A DNA stretch of 64,000 bases from Ornithinibacillus scapharcae TW25 (lineage in GTDB: Bacteria > Bacillota > Bacilli > Bacillales > Amphibacillaceae), in assembly GCF_000190475.1 (NCBI RefSeq), contig NZ_AEWH01000006.1, forward strand, positions 186,001-250,000. Direction: 5' to 3'. Below the pieces are notes generated by a model that did no database searches, had not been told where the DNA came from, and saw nothing but the letters and a program-made list of their open reading frames with translations. The position numbers and the translations under genes are program-made. Of this stretch, positions 1-8,075 are shown in pieces (the first letter of the stretch is position 1; every line of letters begins with the position of its first letter).

Positions 1-335
1 TCTGGCGTTTTTGGCGACTCTACAGCTTTTGGCGCTTCTGTTGGAGTCTCTTCTTTTGCAGCTGGTGCTACCTCTTTTACGGATTCAACAGCAGCTCCGC
101 CTTCTGCACTAACATTTGCAATAATGTCTCCTACTTCAACATCATCGCCTTCCTCTTTTAGGATTTCCGTAATAACACCTGAAACTTCAGCATTCACTTC
201 AACGTTTACTTTATCAGTTTCTAGTTCTACTACAGGATCCCCTTTTTCGACTTTATCCCCTACTTTAACTAACCACTGGGCAATTGTACCTTCTGTAATT
301 GATTCGGCAAGTTCAGGTATCTTAATTTCTTTCAC
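1..335 (-). CDS. odhB: 2-oxoglutarate dehydrogenase E2 (dihydrolipoamide succinyltransferase), N-terminal part
   Basis: E2 core of the 2-oxoglutarate dehydrogenase complex, which transfers the succinyl group to CoA in the TCA cycle. The visible part is the lipoyl domain: residues 1-80 contain the lipoylation motif ETDKVNVEV with its lysine near position 42, followed by an Ala/Pro/Glu-rich linker. The gene runs off the left edge, so the catalytic domain is not seen. The start is GTG at 335, placed by the ribosome binding site TAGGAGGAG just upstream. The start lies inside the end of odhA (14-bp overlap), so the two genes are translationally coupled. Identification rests on the lipoyl domain plus the odhA neighbour and is secure. 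Confidence 0.95.
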   Translation of the reverse strand, partial: MKEIKIPELAESITEGTIAQWLVKVGDKVEKGDPVVELETDKVNVEVNAEVSGVITEILKEEGDDVEVGDIIANVSAEGGAAVESVKEVAPAAKEETPTEAPKAVESPKTP

Positions 336-3180
336 TGGAATCTCCTCCTAATGTCGGGTTAATTGCTTGTTGTATAATTGTCTCTTGTTCTGCTTTATGC
401 ACATTTGGATCACCAACAGCCGGTGCGGATCGATCTGGGCGTCCAATGTAACGCAAGTTTTGACCCGGTTTTAATAAGTCTCTTAGATAATCATCTACAA
501 AATCCCATGCACCCATGTTTTTCGGTTCTTCTTGTACCCAAACAATTTCCTCCAGATTTGGAAGTTCAGACAATACTTTTTCCAATTCTTTCGTTGGGAA
601 AGGATAGATTTGTTCTAATCGAACCGCGCGTAGCCAGTCAAATTTTTCTTCAGAGTTTACAATTGTTTCTTCAATATCCACCATGACTTTTCCAGTTCCA
701 ATAAGCAAACGTTTTGCATTCGTTTTACTAACCTTTAAATTAGGCTGGTTTCGGAGCGGTTGGAATTTTCCTTCTGTGAAATCTTTTGCTTCTGATGCAA
801 TGCGTTGATTTCGCAGTAGACTACTCTTAGGCGTCATTAGAATCAATGGTCGCGCTTCTTCCTTATCACGTAAAGCTGCCTGTCTACGAATCAAATGGAA
901 GAACTGAGCAGAAGATGTTACATATGCAACAATCCAGTTATTCTCTGCAGCCATTTGTAGGAAGCGTTCTAATCTTGCACTAGAATGTTCTGGTCCTTGA
1001 CCTTCATAGCCGTGTGGTAACAACATGACCATATTGGATTTATCTCCCCATTTTGCACGGGCAGAAGAAATGAATTGGTCAAAGATTGTTTGAGCTACAT
1101 TGGCAAAGTCACCAAACTGTGCTTCCCAAAGAACTAACGTATTCGGAGCTTGAACACTATAACCATATTCAAAGCCTAATACAGCTACTTCAGATAATGG
1201 ACTGTTCCTAATATCAAAGGATGCTTTAGAATCAACACCGTGGAAGATACTATATTTTTCATTTGTTACAGCATCATTTAATACACCGTGACGGTGTGCG
1301 AAAGTTCCACGTTCAGAATCCTGACCGGTTAGGCGAATCGGTATACCATCTTTTAGAATAGATGCATACGCTAGTGCTTCCCCTGCACCCCAGTCCACCA
1401 GATTTCCATCCTGTAATGCCTCTCTGCGACGCTTGAAAATTCTAGCAAGCTTTTTGTTTTCTGTGAATCCATCTGGACGTTTAAAAAGCTCCTCGTTAAG
1501 CTGCTCTAATGCATCCATTGATACCGCTGTTTCATATTTCTCTAAATCCGTGTTTAACGCATCTGGCATCGGCTTGCATTCCACTTTGGCAATTTCCATT
1601 TCGCCCATACCATCGTAAATGGCTTTCAGGTTACTCTCAACATCCGCTACCATTTGCTCGAATACTTCCTTCGTTACAATCCCTTTTTCAGCCAGTTCTT
1701 TTGCAAATACATTTGCTACTGTTGGATGTTTATCAATTAAACCATACAATTTAGGTTGTGTTACTCTTGGTTCATCCATTTCATTGTGACCATAACGACG
1801 ATACCCTACCAAATCGATTAAAATGTCTTTGTTAAACTTTTGACGATAATCAAACGCCAATTTAATTGCAGACACACAAGCAATCGGATCATCCGCATTA
1901 ACATGAATGACTGGAATCTCAAATCCTTTTGCTAAGTCACTCGCATAACGAGTGGAACGGCCATCATGATGATCTGTTGTATACCCTAGTAAGTTGTTCG
2001 CAATGATATGCAGTGTTCCACCTGTACTATATCCCGGAAGATTAGCCAGGTTTAAAGTTTCTGCAACGACACCTTCCCCAATAAATGCAGCATCTCCGTG
2101 AATTAATACTGGAATTGCTTTTTGGACATCTTGTTTCGGATAGCCACTTTCGAAACGAAAGTCTTGTGCTGCACGTGCAAACCCTTCCACGACTGGGTTT
2201 ACAAACTCTAGATGAGATGGATTGTGAGCAAGGGTAATCTTTATCTTCGTCTCATCCCCATCCTTTACATCTCTTACGGCACCAAAATGGTATTTAACAT
2301 CTCCAGTCCACCCATAATTGATTCCTCTTGATCCCTCAGAAGGCATCAACTCTTTATTAGGAGAATGGTGGAACTCAGAAAATATCTTATCAATTGGTTT
2401 TCCTAATATGTGAGCTAGTACACTTAGTCTACCTCGGTGGGCCATCCCCATCATGATATGCCCTACCTTATCATCGATTGCATGCTTAACGATGTGGTCA
2501 AGCATCGGAACCATGGATTCTAATCCTTCAATTGAGAAACGTTTTTGACCAACAAATGTTTTTTGTAAAAATGCTTCAAAGCCCTCCACATTTGCTAGAC
2601 GGTCCAATAATTGTTTCTTTTCATCATCTGTGAGATTTAAGCGAGCTTTACCTGATTCAATATAATCCGATAACCAATCTCGTTCTACTTCACTATCAAC
2701 ATGGTCATATTCAAATGTAATTGTACCCGTATAATATTTTCTTAATTCGCGTACAACATCGAGAGCATTCTCCACACCAACTGGTGCTTTCTCCCATACC
2801 CAAGCTGCAGGAATTTCTCTTAAATCTGCTTCTGTTAGATTGTAAGTTTTAGGATTAAGTAGTTCAGACTTCCTATCCTCTAGTACATTTACTGGGTAAA
2901 TATCTGCTTCCAAATGTCCGAAACGACGAATAGCCTCAACTAATTTCACTGTTGAGGTAATTTTTTTAACATCGCTTATGGAAGTGCTTGCAGAATTCTC
3001 TTGGTTGGAAGACGATTTCAACCAATTAGGAGCACCATGCAGATCAAACAACTCTCTTAACGATTGATCAATTGCTTGAGGGTCCTCTTTGTATAATTCA
3101 TACTGTTCTTCCACATACCCCATGTTAGGACCATGAAACTCACCCCAGAATCTTTGTGAAGATTCGTCATTTTGTGCCAC
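322..3180 (-). CDS. odhA: 2-oxoglutarate dehydrogenase E1 component
   Basis: Thiamine-diphosphate-dependent E1 subunit (952 residues) that decarboxylates 2-oxoglutarate and passes succinyl to the lipoyl arm of OdhB. The N-terminus has the E2-binding segment ([17 protein letters not shown]), the middle the ThDP-binding transketolase fold ([12 protein letters not shown], then [10 protein letters not shown] with the diphosphate-binding region), and the C-terminal half carries the pyrimidine-binding domain ([13 protein letters not shown]). Length fits the Bacillus OdhA family. Start is GTG at 3180 with a GGGGG ribosome binding site nine bases upstream. A consensus promoter lies about 65 bp upstream. 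It is the first gene of the odhAB unit. Confidence 0.97.
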   Translation of the reverse strand: MAQNDESSQRFWGEFHGPNMGYVEEQYELYKEDPQAIDQSLRELFDLHGAPNWLKSSSNQENSASTSISDVKKITSTVKLVEAIRRFGHLEADIYPVNVLEDRKSELLNPKTYNLTEADLREIPAAWVWEKAPVGVENALDVVRELRKYYTGTITFEYDHVDSEVERDWLSDYIESGKARLNLTDDEKKQLLDRLANVEGFEAFLQKTFVGQKRFSIEGLESMVPMLDHIVKHAIDDKVGHIMMGMAHRGRLSVLAHILGKPIDKIFSEFHHSPNKELMPSEGSRGINYGWTGDVKYHFGAVRDVKDGDETKIKITLAHNPSHLEFVNPVVEGFARAAQDFRFESGYPKQDVQKAIPVLIHGDAAFIGEGVVAETLNLANLPGYSTGGTLHIIANNLLGYTTDHHDGRSTRYASDLAKGFEIPVIHVNADDPIACVSAIKLAFDYRQKFNKDILIDLVGYRRYGHNEMDEPRVTQPKLYGLIDKHPTVANVFAKELAEKGIVTKEVFEQMVADVESNLKAIYDGMGEMEIAKVECKPMPDALNTDLEKYETAVSMDALEQLNEELFKRPDGFTENKKLARIFKRRREALQDGNLVDWGAGEALAYASILKDGIPIRLTGQDSERGTFAHRHGVLNDAVTNEKYSIFHGVDSKASFDIRNSPLSEVAVLGFEYGYSVQAPNTLVLWEAQFGDFANVAQTIFDQFISSARAKWGDKSNMVMLLPHGYEGQGPEHSSARLERFLQMAAENNWIVAYVTSSAQFFHLIRRQAALRDKEEARPLILMTPKSSLLRNQRIASEAKDFTEGKFQPLRNQPNLKVSKTNAKRLLIGTGKVMVDIEETIVNSEEKFDWLRAVRLEQIYPFPTKELEKVLSELPNLEEIVWVQEEPKNMGAWDFVDDYLRDLLKPGQNLRYIGRPDRSAPAVGDPNVHKAEQETIIQQAINPTLGGDSSERN

Positions 3181-3217
3181 GTCTTATACCCCCATTAGAA
3201 GTTAACATTTCTCCGTA

Positions 3218-3273
3218 TGAAAACGGTTTTTTAATAACAGTTCAATTATAGAACTGACTTGTTTCTTCATCAA
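3218..3273 (-). promoter_or_regulatory. odhA promoter with palindrome over the -10 and a cre-like site
   Basis: On the minus strand TTGATG (3268-3273) and TATAAT (3245-3250) are 17 bp apart, a near-consensus sigma-A promoter. The -10 sits inside the 19-bp inverted repeat CAGTTCTATAATTGAACTG (3238-3256), a plausible operator. In the leader, TGAAAACGGTTTTT (3218-3231) resembles a catabolite-responsive element but lacks the terminal CA, so CcpA control is only a suggestion. Confidence 0.65.
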
Positions 3274-3397
3274 CTAATATACCTTATTTTCAAGTGGGAA
3301 ACAATATATCTTATGCGCATTATCCTAGAATTGTATCGAATTAAAAAGATAGTGAATATTCAAATTTGTCATTTTAGGGAATTGTTATGAAACTTAG

Positions 3398-3426
3398 TTC
3401 ACATTCATGCATTTTTTCGCTATAAT
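3398..3426 (+). promoter_or_regulatory. Promoter of the 33-residue peptide gene
   Basis: TTCACA (3398-3403) and TATAAT (3421-3426) separated by 17 bp form a strong sigma-A-type promoter, diverging from the odhA promoter. Transcription would start about 55 bp before the start codon at 3489. Confidence 0.7.
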
Positions 3427-3488
3427 GGGGACAGATATAATTAGATGTCTTTCATACATATGGATTTTCACAAAGGAGGAACTTCATA

Positions 3489-3590
3489 ATGGGATTAGCG
3501 CTTATTTTGGGTGTAACTGTTACATTCCTTGTAGCAATATTTACTGCTGGTTATGATGCAAAACCTGGAGTACCGAAGAAAAATCAATAA
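3489..3590 (+). CDS. Small hydrophobic peptide, 33 residues
   Basis: Short gene divergent from odhA. It has its own promoter, an excellent ribosome binding site (AAAGGAGGA, eight bases before the ATG) and its own terminator, which together make it credible despite its size. The peptide is one membrane helix (residues 2-20, LALILGVTVTFLVAIFTAG) followed by a short polar tail ending in Pro-Lys-Lys-Asn-Gln. I do not recognise the family. It looks like one of the small single-pass proteins common in Bacillaceae, and no function can be assigned from sequence. Confidence 0.7.
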   Translation: MGLALILGVTVTFLVAIFTAGYDAKPGVPKKNQ

Positions 3591-3599
3591 GGTTGGATG

Positions 3600-3629
3600 A
3601 AGCTAGCTCTTAACGGGCTAGTTTTTTTG
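3600..3629 (+). terminator. Terminator of the 33-residue peptide gene
   Basis: Imperfect stem built on CTAGC (3603-3607) and GCTAG (3617-3621), followed by a run of seven T. Confidence 0.7.
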
Positions 3630-3788
3630 TTTTCTCCTACTGATTTTGGGGATTTAGGTTTTTTATGTTAGCGGGCGGAACTGATGTGATGAGATTTGGG
3701 GCCGGATTAACTAAATATAGTCCTGGATCCAGGTGATATTGTCCCACTTGACAAAAACGTAGTTCCTTCTTCCTACTTACACCATAAC

Positions 3789-3828
3789 AAAAAACGTCAT
3801 CCACTCTTGAGTTGGATGACGTTTTTTT
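3789..3828 (-). terminator. Terminator after trmL, bidirectional shape
   Basis: Long stem (AACGTCATCC pairing with GGATGACGTT) flanked by A-tract on one side and T-tract on the other. It sits at the trmL stop codon. The 160 bp between 3630 and 3788 hold nothing that I recognise. Confidence 0.85.
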
Positions 3829-4300
3829 ATGTTAGCTTTGGAAAGCCTTGCTGTCTCATGACCTCATACACAATAATGGCTGCTGTATTAGACAGGTTTA
3901 AGGAACGGACCTTATCATTCATATGAATGCGTAGACATTGGTCTTCTTTACCAATCAATAAGTCCTTAGGTATCCCTGTTGATTCTTTTCCAAAAACAAA
4001 GAAAAGATCTTCTTCAGTATTACTAAAATCAAAATCGGTATAATGCTTCGAACCGAAGTTTTCAATATAATAAAACTTACCATTTGGATATTTATCGTAT
4101 AAGTCAAAAATGGTTAGATGCTCTTCCATATCAACATCTTTCCAATAATCAAGTCCTGCTCGGCGAACCGCCTTATCATCGGTTGAGAAGCCCAGCGGAT
4201 GGATTAAATGTAGTTTGGTATCCGTTGCTAAACATGTTCTTCCGATGTTCCCGGTATTAGCTGGGATCTCTGGTTCATATAGTACAACGTGTAAACTCAC
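3827..4300 (-). CDS. trmL: tRNA (cytidine(34)-2'-O)-methyltransferase
   Basis: SPOUT-family methyltransferase (157 residues) that 2'-O-methylates the wobble nucleotide of tRNA-Leu isoacceptors, using S-adenosylmethionine. The three TrmL motifs are visible: PEIPANTGNIGRTC near the N-terminus, FVFGKESTGIP around residue 105, and RSLNLSNTAAIIVYE near the C-terminus, which form the trefoil knot. Full length for the family. Start is GTG at 4300 with AAGGAG upstream. The order queG, amidase gene, trmL on one strand resembles the cspR-yhbA-yhbB neighbourhood of Bacillus subtilis. Confidence 0.96.
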   Translation of the reverse strand: MSLHVVLYEPEIPANTGNIGRTCLATDTKLHLIHPLGFSTDDKAVRRAGLDYWKDVDMEEHLTIFDLYDKYPNGKFYYIENFGSKHYTDFDFSNTEEDLFFVFGKESTGIPKDLLIGKEDQCLRIHMNDKVRSLNLSNTAAIIVYEVMRQQGFPKLT

Positions 4301-4357
4301 AATGCATTTCTCCTTGCTCTTTTTTCCTTTGTTTCGAACAACTAATCTATTATATCA

Positions 4358-5206
4358 TTAATCTCCGATACGGAAAAACTTATATTTTATATTTGGTGTA
4401 TAGGCTGTGGAATCTTCATAGGACCAAAATCGGTGTCTACTATTATGGGTATGGGCATTTACTAACGGTGCACCATTAGCATCCTTTGTAACGACAATAG
4501 TATTATGATTCCATTTGCCATCACCTTCAAAATCATAACAAATTACATCACCGGGTTGTAACTCCATCGGTGATTCAACTTCTGTACCTTTTAACCCTTG
4601 GGTAGAACCGGCTAAATACCATCTTAACGAATGGGCAACTGCCCAACTATAACTCCAATTATTCCCCTGGTACCACCAACCTCGACCACGATTTGGTGCT
4701 CCCCTCATTGGTGCCCCACCTGAACGAAGGCACTGGGAAATAAAATTAGTGCAATCCACATCAAATTTTCGATAGGCCGGATTATAGCTATTCCACCATC
4801 TTTCTGCATATTGAACTGCCGCTCGACGATCATACGAGAAACGCTCATGAACTGTATCGTTATCATCATTGAGTAGTGTTAGCTTACCCTTTTGTTCTTT
4901 AGGTACGCCAAGATTAAGTTCCCGATGTTCCATAATATCTCCTGCTTTTATTCGTATTACGTTCGGTACCACCCGCTCTTCTCTAATAAAATGCTCCCCT
5001 TGTTTAAGTAAGACAGCCAGGTGTAGATGGTAGTAGATTGTTTCTTCATCATCGTAGCGTAGTCGGTGATAAACATGTCCTTTCCCCTTGATTCTTACAA
5101 TCTTTGCTTGGCGCTTTTCATAAAGAGCCTTTTGTTGTTCCCACCATTTGAGACTTTCCACATTCGTCTCAAGTAGTTCCCCCCAGATTTTTTCAATTAA
5201 GTCCAT
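4358..5206 (-). CDS. Amidase-domain protein (YhbB-like, Amidase_6 type)
   Basis: Protein of 282 residues whose C-terminal half matches the putative amidase domain found in Bacillus YhbB-type proteins. The segment RRAAVQYAERWWNSYNPAY is followed by DCTNFISQCLRSGG, with the likely catalytic Cys, and later by HNTIVVT and NAHTHNSRHR with candidate His residues. The N-terminal 120 residues are a charged beta-rich region without recognised motifs. No signal peptide is visible, so it is probably cytosolic or spore-associated. The start at 5206 is chosen over an upstream ATG because GGAGGGG sits eight bases before it. A cell wall or spore peptide substrate is inference. Confidence 0.85.
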   Translation of the reverse strand: MDLIEKIWGELLETNVESLKWWEQQKALYEKRQAKIVRIKGKGHVYHRLRYDDEETIYYHLHLAVLLKQGEHFIREERVVPNVIRIKAGDIMEHRELNLGVPKEQKGKLTLLNDDNDTVHERFSYDRRAAVQYAERWWNSYNPAYRKFDVDCTNFISQCLRSGGAPMRGAPNRGRGWWYQGNNWSYSWAVAHSLRWYLAGSTQGLKGTEVESPMELQPGDVICYDFEGDGKWNHNTIVVTKDANGAPLVNAHTHNSRHRFWSYEDSTAYTPNIKYKFFRIGD

Positions 5207-5274
5207 AAAAATCCCCTCCAATAACATATATATGGAGGGGATGCATGTCTAACGAGGTATTTTCATATAGTTTT

Positions 5275-6426
5275 TTATAAAATATTCTTCTCAATCTTTC
5301 GGAAGGCTAATCCCTTCTCCATTTCGAATAGGACATCTTCATCCGTTTCTTTTTCCATTGCCTTTTGTATCGCTTCAAATCCTTTTTCAGCACCAATTTT
5401 TCCTAGTGACCATGCTGCTGTTCCTCTAATTACCGGTCTCGGGTCATGATTCATTATCGCAATTAGGTCATCAACTGCAGTTACATCTCGGTAATGACCA
5501 AGTCCAATAATAGCATTGCGTTGAATCGGCTTTTTACCTCGCCATGAACCAGCAATATGGCCAAAGGTTTCTTTAAACTCACGATTTGATATGGAGAGCA
5601 TCGGTTTTAGTTTCGGCTTCGCAATATCGTCTTCAGGTTCAAATTCAGGGTGAATATGAAAATCTACTTTTCGATTCTTCGGACATACAAGCTGACAAGT
5701 ATCACAACCATATACTCTGTTACCAAGCTTACTGCGGAATTCGTCAGGAAGGAAGTCCTTTGTTTGAGTAAGAAATGCAATGCATCGTTGTGCATTGAGT
5801 TGACCACCTTCGATAATTGCACCAGTTGGACAAGCATCGACACAAATTCTGCAGTCACCACATCCGTCTTCTACTGGTGTATCAGGTATAAACGGAATAT
5901 TGGTAATCAGTTCACCTAAATATACAAAGGAACCATATTCTTCTGTAATGAGTAGGGTGTTTTTTCCAACGAATCCTACACCCGCTCTCTCCGCAACTGC
6001 CTTATCCGAAAGCTCACCGGTATCTACCATCACTTTGGTTATTACATCTTCCACTTTTTCATGGATAAAAGCTTCTAACTTCTTCAGACGTTCTCGCAGT
6101 ACATTATGATAATCTACTCCCCAAGACGCGCGGCAGAAAAATCCCCTTCGCTCATCCTTTGTGCTCTTTGGAGCATCTTTTCGCATACGAGAAGGATAGG
6201 CCATTGCAATTGAAATGATTGACTGAGCTTCTGGCAACAGACGCTTTGGCTCGGTTCGTTCTTCGTTTGTTCCTTTTTCAAATCCAGATTGATAACCAAG
6301 TTCCTGCTGCCGCTTTAACCGCTCTTTTAGCTCACTAAAAACATCTGCAGTCGTAAAACCTATTTTATCAATTCCTATGCTCTTACTGTACTCGATAATT
6401 TCTTGTTTTAGTTGTGCTGTATTCAC
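5275..6426 (-). CDS. queG: Epoxyqueuosine reductase
   Basis: Cobalamin- and iron-sulphur-dependent enzyme that reduces epoxyqueuosine to queuosine in the wobble position of tRNA. It has the N-terminal DUF1730/reductase part (SIGIDKIGFTTADVF), then two [4Fe-4S] ferredoxin motifs (GCGDCRICVDACPTGA and YGCDTCQLVCPKN), then C-terminal HEAT-type repeats (VIRGTAAWSLGKIG). The GTG at 6426 is preferred to the ATG ten codons upstream because GGGAGG lies eight bases before it; this gives 383 residues. Its position next to trmL and a tRNA gene fits tRNA modification. Confidence 0.95.
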   Translation of the reverse strand: MNTAQLKQEIIEYSKSIGIDKIGFTTADVFSELKERLKRQQELGYQSGFEKGTNEERTEPKRLLPEAQSIISIAMAYPSRMRKDAPKSTKDERRGFFCRASWGVDYHNVLRERLKKLEAFIHEKVEDVITKVMVDTGELSDKAVAERAGVGFVGKNTLLITEEYGSFVYLGELITNIPFIPDTPVEDGCGDCRICVDACPTGAIIEGGQLNAQRCIAFLTQTKDFLPDEFRSKLGNRVYGCDTCQLVCPKNRKVDFHIHPEFEPEDDIAKPKLKPMLSISNREFKETFGHIAGSWRGKKPIQRNAIIGLGHYRDVTAVDDLIAIMNHDPRPVIRGTAAWSLGKIGAEKGFEAIQKAMEKETDEDVLFEMEKGLAFRKIEKNIL

Positions 6427-6469
6427 TTGCAACGCCTCCCTTCCAGTTTTATTCAATATGTTCTATAAA

Positions 6470-6515
6470 ATTAAAAACGCAACATCTCGTAAGTTTATTA
6501 CGAAACACTGCGTTA
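6470..6515 (-). terminator. Terminator of the tRNA-Gly gene
   Basis: Reading the minus strand, AACGCAGTG...CGTAA pairs with TTACG...TTGCGTT around a short loop and is followed by TTTTTAATTTT. It lies 11 bp after the tRNA 3' end. Confidence 0.75.
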
Positions 6516-6526
6516 AGACATATGTA

Positions 6527-6600
6527 TGGAGCGGGTGAAGGGAATCGAACCCTCGACATCAGCTTGGAAGGCTGGAGTTTTACCATTAAACTACACCCGC
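6527..6600 (-). tRNA. tRNA-Gly (anticodon UCC)
   Basis: Complete cloverleaf of 74 nt with genome-encoded CCA. The acceptor stem GCGGGTG pairs with CACCCGC. The D-arm contains TAGTTTAATGGTAAAAC, the anticodon loop reads CTTCCAA with UCC, and the T-arm is GAGGGTTCGATTCCCTT. It is a single-gene unit upstream of queG on the same strand, separated from it by its own terminator. Confidence 0.98.
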
Positions 6601-6725
6601 ATAAAAGTGTAGATTTTCTATTTAGTTAAGTTCACCGCAATACATGCCCCTGCATCTACAAGATTATTCAGGGATGTATATGCTTCAGGGCAACTCGGAG
6701 TTTATTCGGTAGAAGTACAGCTCGT

Positions 6726-6758
6726 GGCTGGAGTTTTACCATTAAACTACACCCGCAT
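6726..6758 (-). repeat. 33-bp duplicate of the 5' half of tRNA-Gly
   Basis: Exact copy of 6570-6602, the first 31 tRNA bases (acceptor 5' strand, D-arm, anticodon-stem 5' strand) plus two upstream bases, 156 bp further upstream. An 11-base stretch just beyond it (ATTTTCTATTT) is also shared with the flank of the intact gene. It cannot fold into a tRNA. It is a remnant of a partial duplication, or the scar of a lost second tRNA gene or integrated element. The rest of 6601-7039 holds no gene. Confidence 0.85.
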
Positions 6759-6987
6759 TTTCTATTTCATCAAGTTCTGTGCATTTTGTGAATGCAAGAA
6801 TTATTATAGCAAGTCTCTTAAACATATGCAAGAAAAAAATTAAAATCTGTCGAAAAAAGTAGATTAGACATAATCTTTAGCTGGGAAGAACCAATCTTTA
6901 GCGATATGTCATCTAACTTTAGCGAACCTCTAGATACTAGTTTACTAACTCATTTGAACAAATAGAATAAAATATTAAAAACAATCA

Positions 6988-7016
6988 TTTACAACAGCCA
7001 ATTCCCGTAATAAAAT
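6988..7016 (+). promoter_or_regulatory. dat promoter
   Basis: TTTACA (6988-6993) and TAAAAT (7011-7016) with a 17-bp spacer, 30 bp upstream of the dat start codon. Confidence 0.6.
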
Positions 7017-7045
7017 AGTCATAATCATTAAGGAGGCGAATGGAA

Positions 7046-7918
7046 GTGTCAGTCTTTCCTGTTGTATTATCTCAGTCAAAATTTATCCATCGTGATAGTG
7101 TGAAATACCCACTTGAGGAGCGTGCGCTTCAATTTGGTGATGGTATATATGAAGTAATTCGAATTTATAATGGTTCATTTTATTTACTTGATGAACATAT
7201 CGACCGATTATATCGATCGGCAGAAGCGATTAAACTTACCTTCTCTGTATCTAAAACAGAGCTAAAAGAATTATTATCGGAATTAGTAGTACGAAACAAT
7301 CTGACGGAAGATGGCAAGATTTATATGCAAATTACTCGAGGTTCAGCGCCAAGGGATCATATCTTCCCCAAAAATGTGGAGCCTAATTTCTATGCGTATG
7401 TTCAAGCGTTACCTCGAAATCTACAAAATCTCAAAAACGGTGTCTCCGTTATCACTCATCCAGATGAGCGTTGGCAAAATTGTTATATTAAGAGCTTAAA
7501 TCTATTACCAAATGTCCTAGCAAAGCAGACTGCTTTTGAGCAAGGGTGCTATGAAGCTATACTTCATCGGGATGGAATCGTAACGGAATGTTCATCATCC
7601 AATGTTTATTTAGTTAAGGATGGAAAAATATATACCCACCCTACAACTAGAAATATTTTGCATGGCTGTGTTCGAATGGCAATAGAAAGATTTGTGGCAG
7701 ACGTAGGAATACAACTAGTCGAAGAGCCCTTTAAGATTCATGATATTCAGGAAGCAGATGAACTATTCCTATCTAGTAGCACATCAGAGATTACTCCAAT
7801 TATTATGGTGGATGGTCAAAAAATACAGGATGGAAAACCAGGAGAGATTACACGAAAGCTCCAGAAGGCCTATGAAAAAGATGCTAATATTCTAGAAAAT
7901 TTAATTACGAACGTATAA
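7046..7918 (+). CDS. dat: D-amino-acid aminotransferase
   Basis: PLP enzyme of fold type IV that interconverts D-alanine and D-glutamate with their keto acids, supplying D-amino acids for peptidoglycan. Seen: QFGDGIYEVIRIYNG near the N-terminus, the PLP lysine in YIKSLNLLPN at about residue 149, and TECSSSNVY with LFLSSSTSEI in the C-terminal half, all typical of Bacillus Dat rather than branched-chain IlvE. AAGGAGG lies nine bases before GTG 7046 but only three before ATG 7040, so GTG is the likelier start (290 residues). Monocistronic, with its own promoter and terminator. Confidence 0.93.
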   Translation: MSVFPVVLSQSKFIHRDSVKYPLEERALQFGDGIYEVIRIYNGSFYLLDEHIDRLYRSAEAIKLTFSVSKTELKELLSELVVRNNLTEDGKIYMQITRGSAPRDHIFPKNVEPNFYAYVQALPRNLQNLKNGVSVITHPDERWQNCYIKSLNLLPNVLAKQTAFEQGCYEAILHRDGIVTECSSSNVYLVKDGKIYTHPTTRNILHGCVRMAIERFVADVGIQLVEEPFKIHDIQEADELFLSSSTSEITPIIMVDGQKIQDGKPGEITRKLQKAYEKDANILENLITNV

Positions 7919-7920
7919 AT

Positions 7921-7970
7921 AAAAGCTGTCTCAGTTAACGGATTAACCTCCATTAACGAGACAGCTTTTT
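7921..7970 (+). terminator. Terminator of dat
   Basis: Perfect 12-bp stem AAAAGCTGTCTC / GAGACAGCTTTT followed by T residues. Confidence 0.9.
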
Positions 7971-8075
7971 AAATAGAAAAAAATCTCATATTCTATGATT
8001 TACCAATTGCTTCGTATTACGAAATAGTTTAGAATAAAAACAAGTTTGAAAATTCAACAAGTGGAGGTTTGATTA

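Noticed and set aside
6414-6629. Plus-strand frame reading GAGEGNRTLD across the tRNA gene
   Set aside because: This is the well-known false protein obtained by translating the complement of a tRNA-Gly gene. It overlaps queG and the terminator.
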